This document shows positions 45,914-55,332 of a DNA stretch of 64,000 nucleotides, piece by piece. Under the pieces are notes generated by a model. The model did no database searches and was not told the origin of the DNA. It saw only the letters and a list, made by a program, of their open reading frames with translations. The translations under genes and the position numbers were made by a program. This DNA comes from Pelagivirga sediminicola (lineage in GTDB: Bacteria; Pseudomonadota; Alphaproteobacteria; Rhodobacterales; Rhodobacteraceae), in assembly GCF_003072125.1 (NCBI RefSeq), contig NZ_QCYH01000009.1, positions 60,866 through 124,865 of the forward strand. Direction: 5' to 3'. Numbering within the stretch: position 1 is the first letter of the stretch; every line of letters starts with the position of its first letter.

Positions 45914-46821
45914 GGCATCTCGCGCAATGTGCGCTGCGCCGCCGCGCGCGTGGCCAGATAGGCGACCCCGCCCGACAAGAGCGGAATGACCAGCGGCCAG
46001 AGCCAGTGCCAGCCCTGAAAGCCCAGCCCGGTCAGAAAGCCCCCGCCCACATCCGTGCGCGGCAACAGCGCCACGGCGATGCAGCCCAGCACCGTGCCCG
46101 CCGCCGCGCCGCCAAGGCTGCGCAGCGTGAACCGGCGCACGAAGGCTTGCGCGATATACCCGTCACGCGCGCCGACAAGGCGCAGCACGCCGATCACCTG
46201 CGCATTGGCCGACAGCGCCGCGTTGGCCGCCAGCGTGATCATCGCCGCCACCGTCCCCGCGATCAGCAGCAGCGACAGCCAGCCCAGAAGGCGAAGGCGC
46301 GATGCGGCCCGCACCAATGGCGCGCGCCAACGCGTGTGATCGTCCAGCACCGCGCCCGGCACCTCGGCGGCAAGGCGCAGACGCAGACCGGCGGCGTCAT
46401 AGCCTGCGCCCTCCTCGATGATCTCGACCAGCTGGGGAATGGGAAGATCCTCGACCGGCAGATCGGGGCCGAACCACGGCTCCAGCAGAGCGCGTTGCTC
46501 GCTTGCGTCCAGCGCGCGGGCGGACGCGATGCCGGGCGTGGTGCCCAGCACCTTGAGGGCCGCATCGGTCTGCGCGATCATCTGCCCCTCAGGGGCCGAG
46601 ATCCGCAAGGTGGAACTGCGCGCCAGCGCGTCCCCCCACCGGTCCGCCAGCCGCGCCGTCGCCAGCGACAGCGCCAGCGCGAAGACCGCCAGAAAGGCCA
46701 TCGCGCCCGCCGCGAACACGGTCAGCGACGCGGTAAAGCCCGTGGGCGGCACCACCCGGTCCGCGCCCGCGTCCCCGGCCAGAAGGCCGCGAAAACGCTC
46801 CAGATCCAGCCATTTCCTCAC
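45910..46821 (-). CDS. ftsX: Cell-division permease-like protein FtsX
   Basis: A 303-residue membrane protein with four transmembrane segments: one near 30-55 (TASLTVFAAGAMAFLAVFALAL), then LLGWLSLLLIAGTVAAMITLA, a third around 220-250 and a last one near 265-290. A roughly 120-residue periplasmic loop lies between the first and second. LRLVGARDGYIAQAFVRRF is the FtsX-typical cytoplasmic loop. With FtsE it forms the complex that controls septal murein hydrolases. Its start overlaps the ftsE stop as ATGA. The sequence is more divergent than E. coli FtsX, as usual in Rhodobacterales. Confidence 0.88.
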   Translation of the reverse strand: MRKWLDLERFRGLLAGDAGADRVVPPTGFTASLTVFAAGAMAFLAVFALALSLATARLADRWGDALARSSTLRISAPEGQMIAQTDAALKVLGTTPGIASARALDASEQRALLEPWFGPDLPVEDLPIPQLVEIIEEGAGYDAAGLRLRLAAEVPGAVLDDHTRWRAPLVRAASRLRLLGWLSLLLIAGTVAAMITLAANAALSANAQVIGVLRLVGARDGYIAQAFVRRFTLRSLGGAAAGTVLGCIAVALLPRTDVGGGFLTGLGFQGWHWLWPLVIPLLSGGVAYLATRAAAQRTLREMP

Positions 46822-47495
46822 AGATCCGCCCCCGCCAGTTGCAAGCGCCGGTTCGAGATGCGCAAGACGCGCGCCTGCACATGCGTCTTGGCCGCGCGGA
46901 TCAGGGCCAGATCATGCGTGGCGATCATGATGGTCTTGCCCATGCGGTTCAGCTCGATCAGCAGGCGCATCAGGCGCTGGGACATCTCCCAATCGACGTT
47001 GCCCGTCGGCTCGTCGGCCAGAATGACGTCGGGCGACATGATGATCGCCCGCGCCAGCGCCGCGCGCTGCCGCTCGCCCCCCGAAAGCTCGGGCGGACGG
47101 GCCTCTGCCCGTTGCGTCAGTCCGACCCAGCCGGTCAGCTCGCGCAGGTTGGCATCCTCGGCCAGCATGTCGCGGTCCGAGACCAGCAGCGGCAGGGCGA
47201 TATTCTCGGCCACGCTCAGATGGTTCAGGAACTGGCAGTCCTGATGCACCACGCCGATCCGCCGCCGCGCCAGTGCGATATCATCGCGGGTCAATTCGCG
47301 CGCATCGGCATCGAACAGGCGCACATGGCCCGCCGTCGGCATCAACGCGCCGTAAAGCAGCTTGAGCAGCGTCGTCTTGCCCGCGCCCGATGGCCCGGTC
47401 AGGAAGTGGAACGATCCCGGCTGCAACCGCAGCGTGATATCGCTCAGCAGCTCGCCGCCGCCATAGGAATAGGCCACATTTTCCAGCTCGATCAC
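46818..47495 (-). CDS. ftsE: Cell-division ATP-binding protein FtsE
   Basis: A 225-residue ABC ATPase. Walker A is GPSGAGKTT (34-42), the Q-loop is VHQDCQFLNHL, the signature is LSGGERQRAALARA near 136-149, and Walker B is VILADEPTGNVD near 156. The H-loop is ATHDL. It drives FtsX conformational change at the septum. First gene of the ftsE-ftsX-plsC-PPOX run. The 161-bp region to the divergent zinc-ribbon gene should hold both promoters; it is AT-richer than its surroundings. Confidence 0.94.
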   Translation of the reverse strand: MIELENVAYSYGGGELLSDITLRLQPGSFHFLTGPSGAGKTTLLKLLYGALMPTAGHVRLFDADARELTRDDIALARRRIGVVHQDCQFLNHLSVAENIALPLLVSDRDMLAEDANLRELTGWVGLTQRAEARPPELSGGERQRAALARAIIMSPDVILADEPTGNVDWEMSQRLMRLLIELNRMGKTIMIATHDLALIRAAKTHVQARVLRISNRRLQLAGADL

Positions 47496-47656
47496 CGGCC
47501 GCCCCTCATGCCTGTTTGGTTCCTAAATGCCCCACCGGCAGGCGTCTTGCAATCGCAGGGCGCAAATCCTTTGATCTTTTCCGCCAATCCATTAAACCTT
47601 ACGAAAACCACGAGACAGTATAACTCGGGCGAATGGGGACAGTGACAGGTGCGACT

Positions 47657-48565
47657 ATGAGGCTGACTTGCCCGAATTGCGGGGCGCAATACGAAGTTCC
47701 CGATGACGTGATCCCCGAGGCGGGTCGCGATGTCCAATGCTCCAATTGCGGCGACACGTGGTTTCAGACGCATCGCGACCATCCCGCAGATGAGGCGGCA
47801 GACGCCGATCAGGCTGACGATTGGGAAGAGGTCACGCCAGAGCCGGATACGCCAGAGGCCCCCGCCGAAGATGCGGCGCAGGATCCAGCGCCCGAGGCCG
47901 GGCCCGACGCCGCAAGCGACGCGGACCCCGCGCCCGCGCCCCTGCCCGAGACCGAACGCCCGGAGCGGCGCGAGATTGATCCCGCCGTCGCGAATGTCCT
48001 GCGCGAGGAGGCCGAGCGCGAGAAACGCGCCCGTGCCGCCGCACAGGGCGGGCTGGAGACGCAGCCGGATCTGGGGCTTGGCGACGGACAGGACGAGGCC
48101 CGGCGCACCCGCGAGGTCCGCGCCCGCATGGCCCGTATGCGCGGCGAGGAGGACCAGGAAGCCGCGAGCGCCGATGAGGATGCGCAGGGCATCGACCCCA
48201 CCTCGCGCCGCAGCCTTTTTCCCGATATCGAGGAGATCAACTCGTCGCTGGGGCCCGGCGATGATCCGCAGGGCGCGGGCGCCGCGTATGATGCCTATCC
48301 CGACGCGGCGGCTGCGCAGCGCGGCGGCTTCCGGCGGGGATTTCTCATCGCGGTGCTGATCGCGGTTATCCTGCTGCTGATCTACATTTTCGCGGTGCCT
48401 CTGGGCAATCTGATGCCTTCGTTGCAGGATGTTCTGGCCGATTATGCCGCCTGGGTTGACGGGCTGCGCGTCTGGCTGGACGGGCAGATTGCCGCGCTGA
48501 TGCTGTGGCTGGACGGGATGGCATCCGGCGCGCCTGAACCGGCCGGCGACAGCACCGGCAACTGA
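47657..48565 (+). CDS. Zinc-ribbon (MJ0042-type) membrane protein
   Basis: A 302-residue protein. Residues 1-35 form a zinc ribbon with C5, C8, C28 and C31 (LTCPNCGAQYEVP and CSNCGDTWFQ), the MJ0042/zinc-ribbon_5 pattern. A long acidic, Ala/Pro/Asp/Glu-rich, probably disordered region (35-220) follows, with a transmembrane helix near 232-255 (GFLIAVLIAVILLLIYIFAV) and a short C-terminal part. Function unknown. Conserved next to ftsEX in related genomes, so a cell-envelope or division link is possible. The start at 47657 is chosen because the ribbon begins there. Confidence 0.82.
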   Translation: MRLTCPNCGAQYEVPDDVIPEAGRDVQCSNCGDTWFQTHRDHPADEAADADQADDWEEVTPEPDTPEAPAEDAAQDPAPEAGPDAASDADPAPAPLPETERPERREIDPAVANVLREEAEREKRARAAAQGGLETQPDLGLGDGQDEARRTREVRARMARMRGEEDQEAASADEDAQGIDPTSRRSLFPDIEEINSSLGPGDDPQGAGAAYDAYPDAAAAQRGGFRRGFLIAVLIAVILLLIYIFAVPLGNLMPSLQDVLADYAAWVDGLRVWLDGQIAALMLWLDGMASGAPEPAGDSTGN

Positions 48566-48570
48566 CCCCC

Positions 48571-49488
48571 ATGTTGCCTGCGGCCGCGCGCGGCGGGTCT
48601 TCCAGCCAACTGGCCCCGGTCCTGCTGACATTCGTGTCGGCGATTTTCTGGGGCCTGTGGTGGGTGCCGATCCGCTGGATCGAGAGCATGGGACTCAGCG
48701 GCGCGCAGGCGGGCATCATCTGCAACGCGGGCGCGGCGCTGATGATCGCAGGCTACATGATCGCCGCGCGCGTACATCCGCGCATCAGCGCGCGCACCAT
48801 TCTGGGCGCGGGGCTGATCGGGGTGGCGTTCGCGTCCTATTCGGTTGCGTTCACGCTGTCGGACGTGGTGCGCGTGATCTTGCTGTTCTATCTCGCGCCG
48901 GCTTGGAGCAAGATCATCGAATGGGCGTTTCTGGGCCAGCGCTGGCACAGGACATCGACCGTAACGCTGGCCCTGTCGCTGGGCGGCGCGTATCTGGTGA
49001 TGGGCGGCGAGGTGTCGCTTCAGTCGATGAATCTGGGCGATGCGCTGGCGCTCTTGTCGGGCGTATCCTGGGCGGTGGGGGCGGCGCTTGTGTTCACGGG
49101 GCGCCGCTCGACCGCGTCGGCGCTGACGCTGGCCACGGTCGTGTGGGCAATGCTGCTGTCGCTGCTCTTTGCCTGGGCCACCGGTGAGGCATTGCCCGCC
49201 GCGGGCGACGCGCCCGCGATGGGCGCCGCACTGGCGCTCGGCGCGGTCTATCTGCTGCCCGTCCTTGGCATCACCTTGTGGAGCGCGCAGCGCCTGCCCC
49301 CGGCGCTGCTGAGCTTTCTGTTCACGCTGGAGATCGTGGCGGGCGTCGTGTCGGGCGCGCTGCTGCTGGACGAGCCGTTCGGCCTGTGGCGGCTGTCGGG
49401 CGGGCTGCTGATCATCGGCGCCGCGCTGATCGAGGCGCTCGCCGCGCTGCGCGCCACATCCGGCAGCGTGTCAGAAACGATCCAATAG
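48571..49488 (+). CDS. EamA/DMT-family transporter
   Basis: A 305-residue protein with ten transmembrane helices in two EamA repeats (for example LTFVSAIFWGLWWVPIRWIE and, in the second half, GDALALLSGVSWAVGAALVF with the conserved Trp-Ala). ELxxA-like ends are seen (FLFTLEIVAGVVSGALLLDEPF). Drug/metabolite transporters export or import small metabolites; the substrate is unknown. It starts 5 nt after the zinc-ribbon gene. Its 3' end overlaps the convergent TIGR02302 gene by 18 nt. Confidence 0.85.
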   Translation: MLPAAARGGSSSQLAPVLLTFVSAIFWGLWWVPIRWIESMGLSGAQAGIICNAGAALMIAGYMIAARVHPRISARTILGAGLIGVAFASYSVAFTLSDVVRVILLFYLAPAWSKIIEWAFLGQRWHRTSTVTLALSLGGAYLVMGGEVSLQSMNLGDALALLSGVSWAVGAALVFTGRRSTASALTLATVVWAMLLSLLFAWATGEALPAAGDAPAMGAALALGAVYLLPVLGITLWSAQRLPPALLSFLFTLEIVAGVVSGALLLDEPFGLWRLSGGLLIIGAALIEALAALRATSGSVSETIQ

Positions 49489-52080
49489 GCGGCGCAGATA
49501 ATCACGCTCGACCTCTGGGCGCGCGCCCTCGCCCGAGCGGCGGCGCAATTCGTCCAGCAATTCGCGCGCGCGGCGATACACGTCCTCGCCCTGCAGCAGG
49601 TTGCCGTCGGTGCCCGCGCTCCGGCCTTCGCCGGCACGGCGGCCCAGCGGATCGGACTGCGGGCCGCTGGCGCCGCCCTCGGCGCGGCCCTCGTCGTCCT
49701 GCTGCATTCCGTTCTGTTCGGCCATCGCGCGGCCCAGCTCGCGCATGCCATCGCGCAGGGCATCCATCGCCTCGGCCTGCCGGTCGATCGCGCCCGCCAT
49801 GTCGCCGTCGCGCAGCGCCTGCTCGGCGCCGTCCATCGCCTCGCCCGCGCGGTCCAGCGAACGGCGCGCGTCCTCGGCAGCCTCGCCGCCGCCCGGCAGA
49901 TTGCCGCGCTGGCGCTGCAACTCCTGCCGCAACGCCTGCTGGCGATCGGCCAGCCCCTGCGGCCGGCCGTCCGGACCAGGCTGCGCGCCCGCGCCTCCGC
50001 CGGTTCCGTCACGGCCCGCGCCCTGACCCTCGCCCTGCTGGCCCAGCCCTTGCTGGCCTTCACCATCCTGCCCGTCTCCAAGGCCTTCGTTGCCGGGGGT
50101 CTGGCCACCGCCGCTGCCCTGATTGAACTGCTGCTGCAGATCGCGAAACGCCTGATCGGACAGGTCCTGCTGCTCGCGCAGGGTGTCGGCCAGCCCCTCC
50201 ATCGCCTGACCGCCGGGGCTGCCCTCGCCGTCGCCGCCCTGCCCTTCGGTGACGCGCAGGTTTTCCATCATCTCCTGGAACTGGCGCATCGCCTCTTCGG
50301 CTTCGGCAATGCGGCCCTGGCGCATCAACTCCTCGATCCGGTCCATCATGTCCTGCAGATCCTGCTGCTGGAGCAACGTGGTCTCGCGGTCCCCAGAATT
50401 GGGCTCATCAGGGCCGCCCTCACGCTCGGCCTGCATGGATTTGTGGCGCAGGTAGTCATCCGTCGCGTCGCGCAGCTCCTGCATCAGGCGCGCCATCTCG
50501 TCCTCGCTGGCGCCGTTGCGCATCGCCTCGCTCAGCCGTTCCTGCGCCTCGCGCATCCGCTCCAGCGCGTCGCCGATATCGCCGTCCTCCAGCGCCAGCG
50601 CCAGATCCCAGAGCGCCTGCGCCAGCTCGTCCCGAAGCTCGGCGGGGACCGTGCCGTCCGTCGTCCCGGCCTCCAGCCTGCGCAGGATCGTGCGCAGCTT
50701 CAGGTAATCGGCCTTGTCGCGAAACAGCGTCTCGCCGGGCTGATAGGTGACCGCGCGCAGAACCTGCGCCACGCGCGGCGCGTTGGCGGCGCTCCACAAC
50801 AGATCGCGCCGCTGCTCGATCACGGCGGCAGCCAGCGGGTCGAAAAAGCGCCGCGCAGGCAGATCCATCCTCAGCGGCGCGCTTGTGCCGGTCTGGCCTG
50901 CCGCATCCTCCACCTGCAGCGTCAGCGTCACCGGCAGATGCGCCCAAGGGTGCTGGGACAGGTTGCCGACCAGCGTTTCGGAAAACTCCGCGCGACCGCC
51001 CGTGATCGGCAGCGGCAGGTCCAGCACGACAGGATCGCGCGGCTCCGGCTCTGCGGCCAGGCCATAGCGGCGATCCACGTCCTCCAGCACCAGCCGGAAC
51101 GTCGCCGTGCCGCCGGTCACGCCATAATCGTCCTGCGCGGTGAATGGCTGGCTCATCTGGCCGTCAAACGTGGTCTTGGCGCCGTCCGGCGTCAGCGCGG
51201 CACTGGGCGCGGCGTCGGGGACGGCGCGGATGTCCCACTTGCGCCCGCCCGGCCCGTCGATCGCCAAGGTGCCGTCCTGCACCACGTCAAAGGCTTGTTC
51301 GGGATCGGTGGCGGCGCCGATATCCTCGGTCCGGCCCGAGACGGTTTCGGCCAGCGCCAGCGCGCCGATTTCGCCGTAAAAGCGCAAGGTGACGCGGCTG
51401 CCGACAGGCACATCCAGCCGTTTGCCCTGCTGATCGGCAAGGTAAAGACTGGGCAATCCGGTATAGACCGGCGGCTCGATCCAGCCCTCCCATGTCGGTC
51501 CGGACACCGGCGCGCCGCTGCCGCCGCCCTGCGCCAGCTGCGCCGCCGATGTCACGCGCCAGACCGAGCCGAAGAGCAGCGCCACCACCAGCCCCAGAAG
51601 CGCAATGTAGCGCAGGCCGAACGGGTCCAGCCGCGCGATGCGCAGATCGGGGCGCGGGGCGCGGGCGGCCTCTGCGGCCCGCTCCATGCGCGCGCGGTGC
51701 GCGTCCCAAAGCGCCTCTGACGCGGGATCGCCGCGCCCTATGCCTTGCGCATCGCCCAGCGCCTGCAACGGGCGCCCCGGCAGCGCGGCATCCAGCCGGT
51801 CCAGCGCCTCGCGCCGCCGCGGCCAGCGGAACCGCGCCAGCCCCACGATCAGCAGCGCCGCCGCGCCCAGCACCGCGGCGATCATCACGCTGGCCGCCAG
51901 CTCGAACATCAGCAGCTCGTGCAGGCCCAGCATCAACGCCGCCGCCACCGCCGCCAGCAGCGTCCAGAGCGGCCAGAAGGCGCGCACCAGCCGCTCGGCC
52001 ACCAGACCGGCCCATGTCAGGGTCAGCGGCAGCCTCAGCCGCGCCCGCAAAGGGCCTGTCAGGTTGGGACGCTGGGCCAT
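49471..52080 (-). CDS. TIGR02302/DUF4175 family membrane protein
   Basis: An 869-residue protein. Two transmembrane segments near 40-90 (LWTLLAAVAAALMLGLHELL and ASVMIAAVLGAAALLIVGLA) and one near 152-175 anchor it. A large beta-rich periplasmic part follows (170-480). The C-terminal 330 residues are Gln/Glu/Gly-rich with long helices (QQQDLQDMMDRIEELMRQGR, DLQQQFNQGSGGGQTPGNEG). This layout is that of TIGR02302, a family of unknown function fixed next to lysA-argH in Rhodobacterales. The low-complexity tail is probably a coiled coil plus linker. 3' ends overlap the EamA gene by 18 nt. Confidence 0.85.
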   Translation of the reverse strand: MAQRPNLTGPLRARLRLPLTLTWAGLVAERLVRAFWPLWTLLAAVAAALMLGLHELLMFELAASVMIAAVLGAAALLIVGLARFRWPRRREALDRLDAALPGRPLQALGDAQGIGRGDPASEALWDAHRARMERAAEAARAPRPDLRIARLDPFGLRYIALLGLVVALLFGSVWRVTSAAQLAQGGGSGAPVSGPTWEGWIEPPVYTGLPSLYLADQQGKRLDVPVGSRVTLRFYGEIGALALAETVSGRTEDIGAATDPEQAFDVVQDGTLAIDGPGGRKWDIRAVPDAAPSAALTPDGAKTTFDGQMSQPFTAQDDYGVTGGTATFRLVLEDVDRRYGLAAEPEPRDPVVLDLPLPITGGRAEFSETLVGNLSQHPWAHLPVTLTLQVEDAAGQTGTSAPLRMDLPARRFFDPLAAAVIEQRRDLLWSAANAPRVAQVLRAVTYQPGETLFRDKADYLKLRTILRRLEAGTTDGTVPAELRDELAQALWDLALALEDGDIGDALERMREAQERLSEAMRNGASEDEMARLMQELRDATDDYLRHKSMQAEREGGPDEPNSGDRETTLLQQQDLQDMMDRIEELMRQGRIAEAEEAMRQFQEMMENLRVTEGQGGDGEGSPGGQAMEGLADTLREQQDLSDQAFRDLQQQFNQGSGGGQTPGNEGLGDGQDGEGQQGLGQQGEGQGAGRDGTGGGAGAQPGPDGRPQGLADRQQALRQELQRQRGNLPGGGEAAEDARRSLDRAGEAMDGAEQALRDGDMAGAIDRQAEAMDALRDGMRELGRAMAEQNGMQQDDEGRAEGGASGPQSDPLGRRAGEGRSAGTDGNLLQGEDVYRRARELLDELRRRSGEGARPEVERDYLRRLLDRF

Positions 52081-52111
52081 GCACCTCTCCGGAAACTGGC
52101 CCTGCCGCGCG

Positions 52112-53377
52112 CTAGAGCCATGAGGGGATGATATCGCGATTCAGTATTTCGTCAAAGGTGGGCCGCGCACGGATGACGGCGAAGTCCTGCCCATTGACCA
52201 GCACCTCGGGGACCAGCGGGCGGGTGTTGTACTCGCTCGCCATAACGGCACCATATGCCCCGGCGCTGCGGAAGGCGACCAGATCGCCGGCCGCCAGCGC
52301 GGGCATCATGCGCTGGCGCGCAAATGTGTCGCCGCTTTCGCAGACCGGGCCGACGATGTCATAGGGCTGCTGCTCGGCCGCCGGGGCGGGCTGGATCACC
52401 GGCACGATATCGTGCCAGGCGTCATACATGGCCGGGCGGATCAGATCGTTCATCGCGGCGTCGAGGATCAGAAAATCGCGGCCCTCGCCGGATTTGACAT
52501 AGATGACCTCGCTCACCAGAAGCCCGGCATTGCCGGCAATCAGGCGCCCCGGCTCGATCTCGATCTCGCAGCCCAGATGGCCCAGCGTTTCCTTGATCAT
52601 CGCGCCATACTGGCTGGGCAGTGGCGGCGCCTCGTTCCCGCGCGTGTAGGGGATGCCAAGGCCGCCGCCCAGGTCCAGGCGGCGGATGTCGTGGCCATCG
52701 GCGCGCAGAATCCCGGTCAGCTCGCCGACCTTCAGATAGGCTTGGCGAAAGGGCTCAAGATCGGTCAGCTGGCTGCCGATATGCACGTCGATCCCGATCA
52801 CCTCCAGCCCCGGCAGACGGGCGGCAAGGGCGTAAACCTCGCGCGCACGGCTGATCGGTATGCCGAACTTGTTCTCGGATTTGCCGGTGGCGATCTTGGC
52901 ATGCGTTTTTGCATCGACATCGGGATTCACGCGCACGGTGATCGGCGCCCGCAGGCCCATTCCCTCGGCGACGGCGCTCAGCGCTTCCATCTCCGGCTCG
53001 CTCTCGACGTTGAACTGGCGGATGCCGCCCTCCAGCGCCAGGCGCATCTCCTCGCGCGTCTTGCCGACGCCGGAAAACACGATCTTGTCGCCCGGCACCC
53101 CCGCCGCCTTGGCGCGCAGGTATTCGCCGCCCGAGACCACGTCCATCCCCGCGCCAAGCCGCGCCAGCGTCTTCAGGATCGCCACGTTGCTGGCCGCCTT
53201 CATGGCATAGCACACCAGATGATCCAGCCCCTCCAGCGCATCGTTGAACAGGTTGAAATGCCGCTCCAGCGTGGCGGTGGAATAGACGTAGAACGGCGTG
53301 CCGACGGCGGCGGCGATATCGGCCACCGGCACATCCTCGGCATGCAGCACGCCATCCTTGTAGAGAAAATGATCCAC
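52112..53377 (-). CDS. lysA: Diaminopimelate decarboxylase
   Basis: A 421-residue PLP enzyme of fold type III that makes L-lysine from meso-diaminopimelate. The PLP lysine is K60 in VCYAMKAASN. HIGSQLTDLEPF follows near 200; GGGLGIPYTRG binds the phosphate near 235. EPGRLIAGNAG carries a substrate residue near 285, and CESGDTFARQR gives the active-site Cys region near 346. Second-last gene of the argH-lipoprotein-DUF2834-lysA run, 60 nt after DUF2834. A copy of the dispersed repeat lies 29 nt upstream of its ATG. Confidence 0.97.
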   Translation of the reverse strand: MDHFLYKDGVLHAEDVPVADIAAAVGTPFYVYSTATLERHFNLFNDALEGLDHLVCYAMKAASNVAILKTLARLGAGMDVVSGGEYLRAKAAGVPGDKIVFSGVGKTREEMRLALEGGIRQFNVESEPEMEALSAVAEGMGLRAPITVRVNPDVDAKTHAKIATGKSENKFGIPISRAREVYALAARLPGLEVIGIDVHIGSQLTDLEPFRQAYLKVGELTGILRADGHDIRRLDLGGGLGIPYTRGNEAPPLPSQYGAMIKETLGHLGCEIEIEPGRLIAGNAGLLVSEVIYVKSGEGRDFLILDAAMNDLIRPAMYDAWHDIVPVIQPAPAAEQQPYDIVGPVCESGDTFARQRMMPALAAGDLVAFRSAGAYGAVMASEYNTRPLVPEVLVNGQDFAVIRARPTFDEILNRDIIPSWL

Positions 53378-53405
53378 GCTAACCGTTCCTTGCTGGCCTC
53401 AGGGC

Positions 53406-53426
53406 TTCATCTTGGGGAAATTACTC
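53406..53426. repeat. Dispersed intergenic repeat, copy 5
   Basis: TTCATCTTGGGGAAATTACT plus C, in the 60-bp gap between the DUF2834 stop and the lysA start. Confidence 0.6.
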
Positions 53427-53437
53427 AAATCCCGCCC

Positions 53438-53743
53438 CTACCCCTTGCGCAGACGCAGATAAAGGTAAAGCGGCAGGCCGCAGCTGACCCCGATGCAGAA
53501 CGTCGCCGGAATGGCGGCAAGACGCGCCCAGTCGCGGATGCGCCATGTCTCGGCCAGCACCCAGACCGTCAGCGCGACAGCGGCGATGGTCAGATCCCAG
53601 ACCAGCCCGCTGGTGGCGGCGTTGGCGTGCCATGCCGTCACCATCGCGCCAAGGTCAAAGCCGTTCTGCGCGAACCAGCGCAGGAACCATGTCATCGGGT
53701 GGATGACGCCCCAGACGGCCAACGCCAGAAAGACATACTTCAC
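53438..53743 (-). CDS. DUF2834 family small membrane protein
   Basis: A 101-residue protein with about three transmembrane helices. YVFLALAVWGVIHPMTWFLRWFAQNGFDL and DLTIAAVALTVWVLAE match the DUF2834 pattern. Function unknown. The start is a GTG at 53743, because it overlaps the lipoprotein stop as GTGA and a longer frame to 53785 would run through the lipoprotein gene. It lies between argH and lysA, an arrangement seen in related genomes. Confidence 0.78.
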   Translation of the reverse strand: MKYVFLALAVWGVIHPMTWFLRWFAQNGFDLGAMVTAWHANAATSGLVWDLTIAAVALTVWVLAETWRIRDWARLAAIPATFCIGVSCGLPLYLYLRLRKG

Positions 53744-53922
53744 AGCACAGCCGCCGTATGCACGCTGACATTGCCGCCGATCCATTTGCCCGGCTCGGGC
53801 TTGGCCGAGGCGTTGGGCGGACGGGCCAGCGCGCTGTCGTTCTTGGATGGGCGCACCGGCGCGCCATCGACGCCGCAGGCCGTGAGGGCCGCCAATGCGG
53901 CCAGAGCGATCGCGTATTTCAT
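53740..53922 (-). CDS. Small lipoprotein linked to argH
   Basis: A 60-residue protein with a lipoprotein signal: [20 protein letters not shown], lipobox LTAC with the lipidated Cys at 16. The mature part is short and Pro/Lys/Asp-rich ([20 protein letters not shown]). It would be a small outer- or inner-membrane lipoprotein of unknown role. It overlaps argH upstream (ATGA) and DUF2834 downstream (GTGA). Small argH-side lipoproteins of this kind are common in Rhodobacterales. Confidence 0.82.
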   Translation of the reverse strand: MKYAIALAALAALTACGVDGAPVRPSKNDSALARPPNASAKPEPGKWIGGNVSVHTAAVL

Positions 53923-55310
53923 CCCAGCACCTCCTGCCAGCGCTTCACCTGCGCGCGCACCTGGCTTGGCGCGGTCCCGCCATAGCTGACGCGGCTGGCC
54001 ACCGAATTATGCACGCCCAGCACGTCAAAGACATCCCCGGTAATGTCGCCATGCACCCCTTGCATGTCCTCAAGCGTCAGATCGGGCAGATCGCAGCCCT
54101 TCTTCTCGGCCAAGGCCACCAGCGCGCCGGTGACGTGATGCGCCTCGCGAAACGGCATGCCCAGCACGCGCACCAGCCAGTCGGCCAGATCGGTCGCGGT
54201 GGAAAATCCGGTGGCGGCGGCGGCCTCCAGCACCTCGCGGTTGGCGCTCATGTCGCGCACCATGCCTTCCATCGCGGCAAGGGCCAGCATAAGGTTGTCG
54301 GCGGCGTCGAACACCTGCTCCTTGTCCTCCTGCATGTCCTTGGAATAGGCCAGCGGCAGGCCCTTCATCACCAGCGTCAGCGCGACATTGGCGCCAAAGA
54401 TGCGCCCGATCTTGGCGCGGATCAGCTCGGCGGCATCCGGGTTCTTCTTTTGCGGCATGATGGATGAGCCGGTCGAGAACCGGTCCGACAGCGCCACGAA
54501 CCGGAACTGCGCCGAGGACCAGATCACCAGCTCTTCGGCCATGCGGCTCAGATGCATCGCGCAGATGCTGGCGGCGCCGAGGAATTCCAGCGCGAAATCG
54601 CGGTCGCTGACCGCATCGAGCGAATTGGCAGAGGGGCGGTCAAACCCTAGCGCCTGCGCCGTCATCTCGCGGTCGATGGGAAAGGACGTGCCGGCCAGCG
54701 CCGCCGCACCAAGCGGGCATTCGTTCATCCGCGCGCGGGCGCCCCGCATGCGGGACAGATCGCGCGCGAACATCTCGACATAGGCCATCATGTGATGGCC
54801 CCATGTCACCGGCTGCGCCACTTGCAGATGGGTAAAGCCCGGCATCACCCAATCTGCGCCTGCCTCGGCCTGCGACACAAGCGCGCGCATCAGCGCCTGC
54901 AGCGCGCCCTCGGCGGCATCCAACTGGTCGCGCACCCACAGCTTGAAATCGGTCGCGACCTGATCATTGCGCGACCGGCCCGTGTGCAGACGGCCCGCAG
55001 GCTCGCCGATCACCTCTTTCAGCCGCGCCTCGACATTCATGTGGATGTCTTCGAGCGCTGCGGAAAACGCGAAGGTGCCGCCTTCGATTTCGGCCAGAAC
55101 GCTGTCCAGCCCTTCCTTCATCGCGCCCGCATCGCTATCTGTAATGATGCCCGTGGCTGCCAGCATGGCGGCATGGGCCTTCGATCCGGCGATATCCTGG
55201 GTCGCCATGCGCTTGTCGAACCCGATCGAGGCATTTATCGCCTCCATGATCGCATCGGGCCCGGCGGCGAAACGGCCGCCCCACATCTGGTTCGAAGAAT
55301 TGTCTGCCAT
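53919..55310 (-). CDS. argH: Argininosuccinate lyase
   Basis: A 463-residue member of the fumarase/aspartase superfamily, last step of arginine synthesis (argininosuccinate to arginine and fumarate). Motifs: [13 protein letters not shown] at the N-terminus, [17 protein letters not shown] near 108-124, [20 protein letters not shown] near 158, and the family signature [12 protein letters not shown] near 280. It heads the argH-lysA run. Its ATG lies only 22 bp from the divergent tlpA ATG, so the two promoters must overlap coding DNA. Confidence 0.97.
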   Translation of the reverse strand: MADNSSNQMWGGRFAAGPDAIMEAINASIGFDKRMATQDIAGSKAHAAMLAATGIITDSDAGAMKEGLDSVLAEIEGGTFAFSAALEDIHMNVEARLKEVIGEPAGRLHTGRSRNDQVATDFKLWVRDQLDAAEGALQALMRALVSQAEAGADWVMPGFTHLQVAQPVTWGHHMMAYVEMFARDLSRMRGARARMNECPLGAAALAGTSFPIDREMTAQALGFDRPSANSLDAVSDRDFALEFLGAASICAMHLSRMAEELVIWSSAQFRFVALSDRFSTGSSIMPQKKNPDAAELIRAKIGRIFGANVALTLVMKGLPLAYSKDMQEDKEQVFDAADNLMLALAAMEGMVRDMSANREVLEAAAATGFSTATDLADWLVRVLGMPFREAHHVTGALVALAEKKGCDLPDLTLEDMQGVHGDITGDVFDVLGVHNSVASRVSYGGTAPSQVRAQVKRWQEVLG

Positions 55311-55332
55311 GCCTTGCCCCTCTGGAGGAAAA

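Noticed and set aside
50050..51720. Open frame opposite the TIGR02302 gene
   Set aside because: Antisense shadow; the opposite strand encodes a coherent membrane protein.
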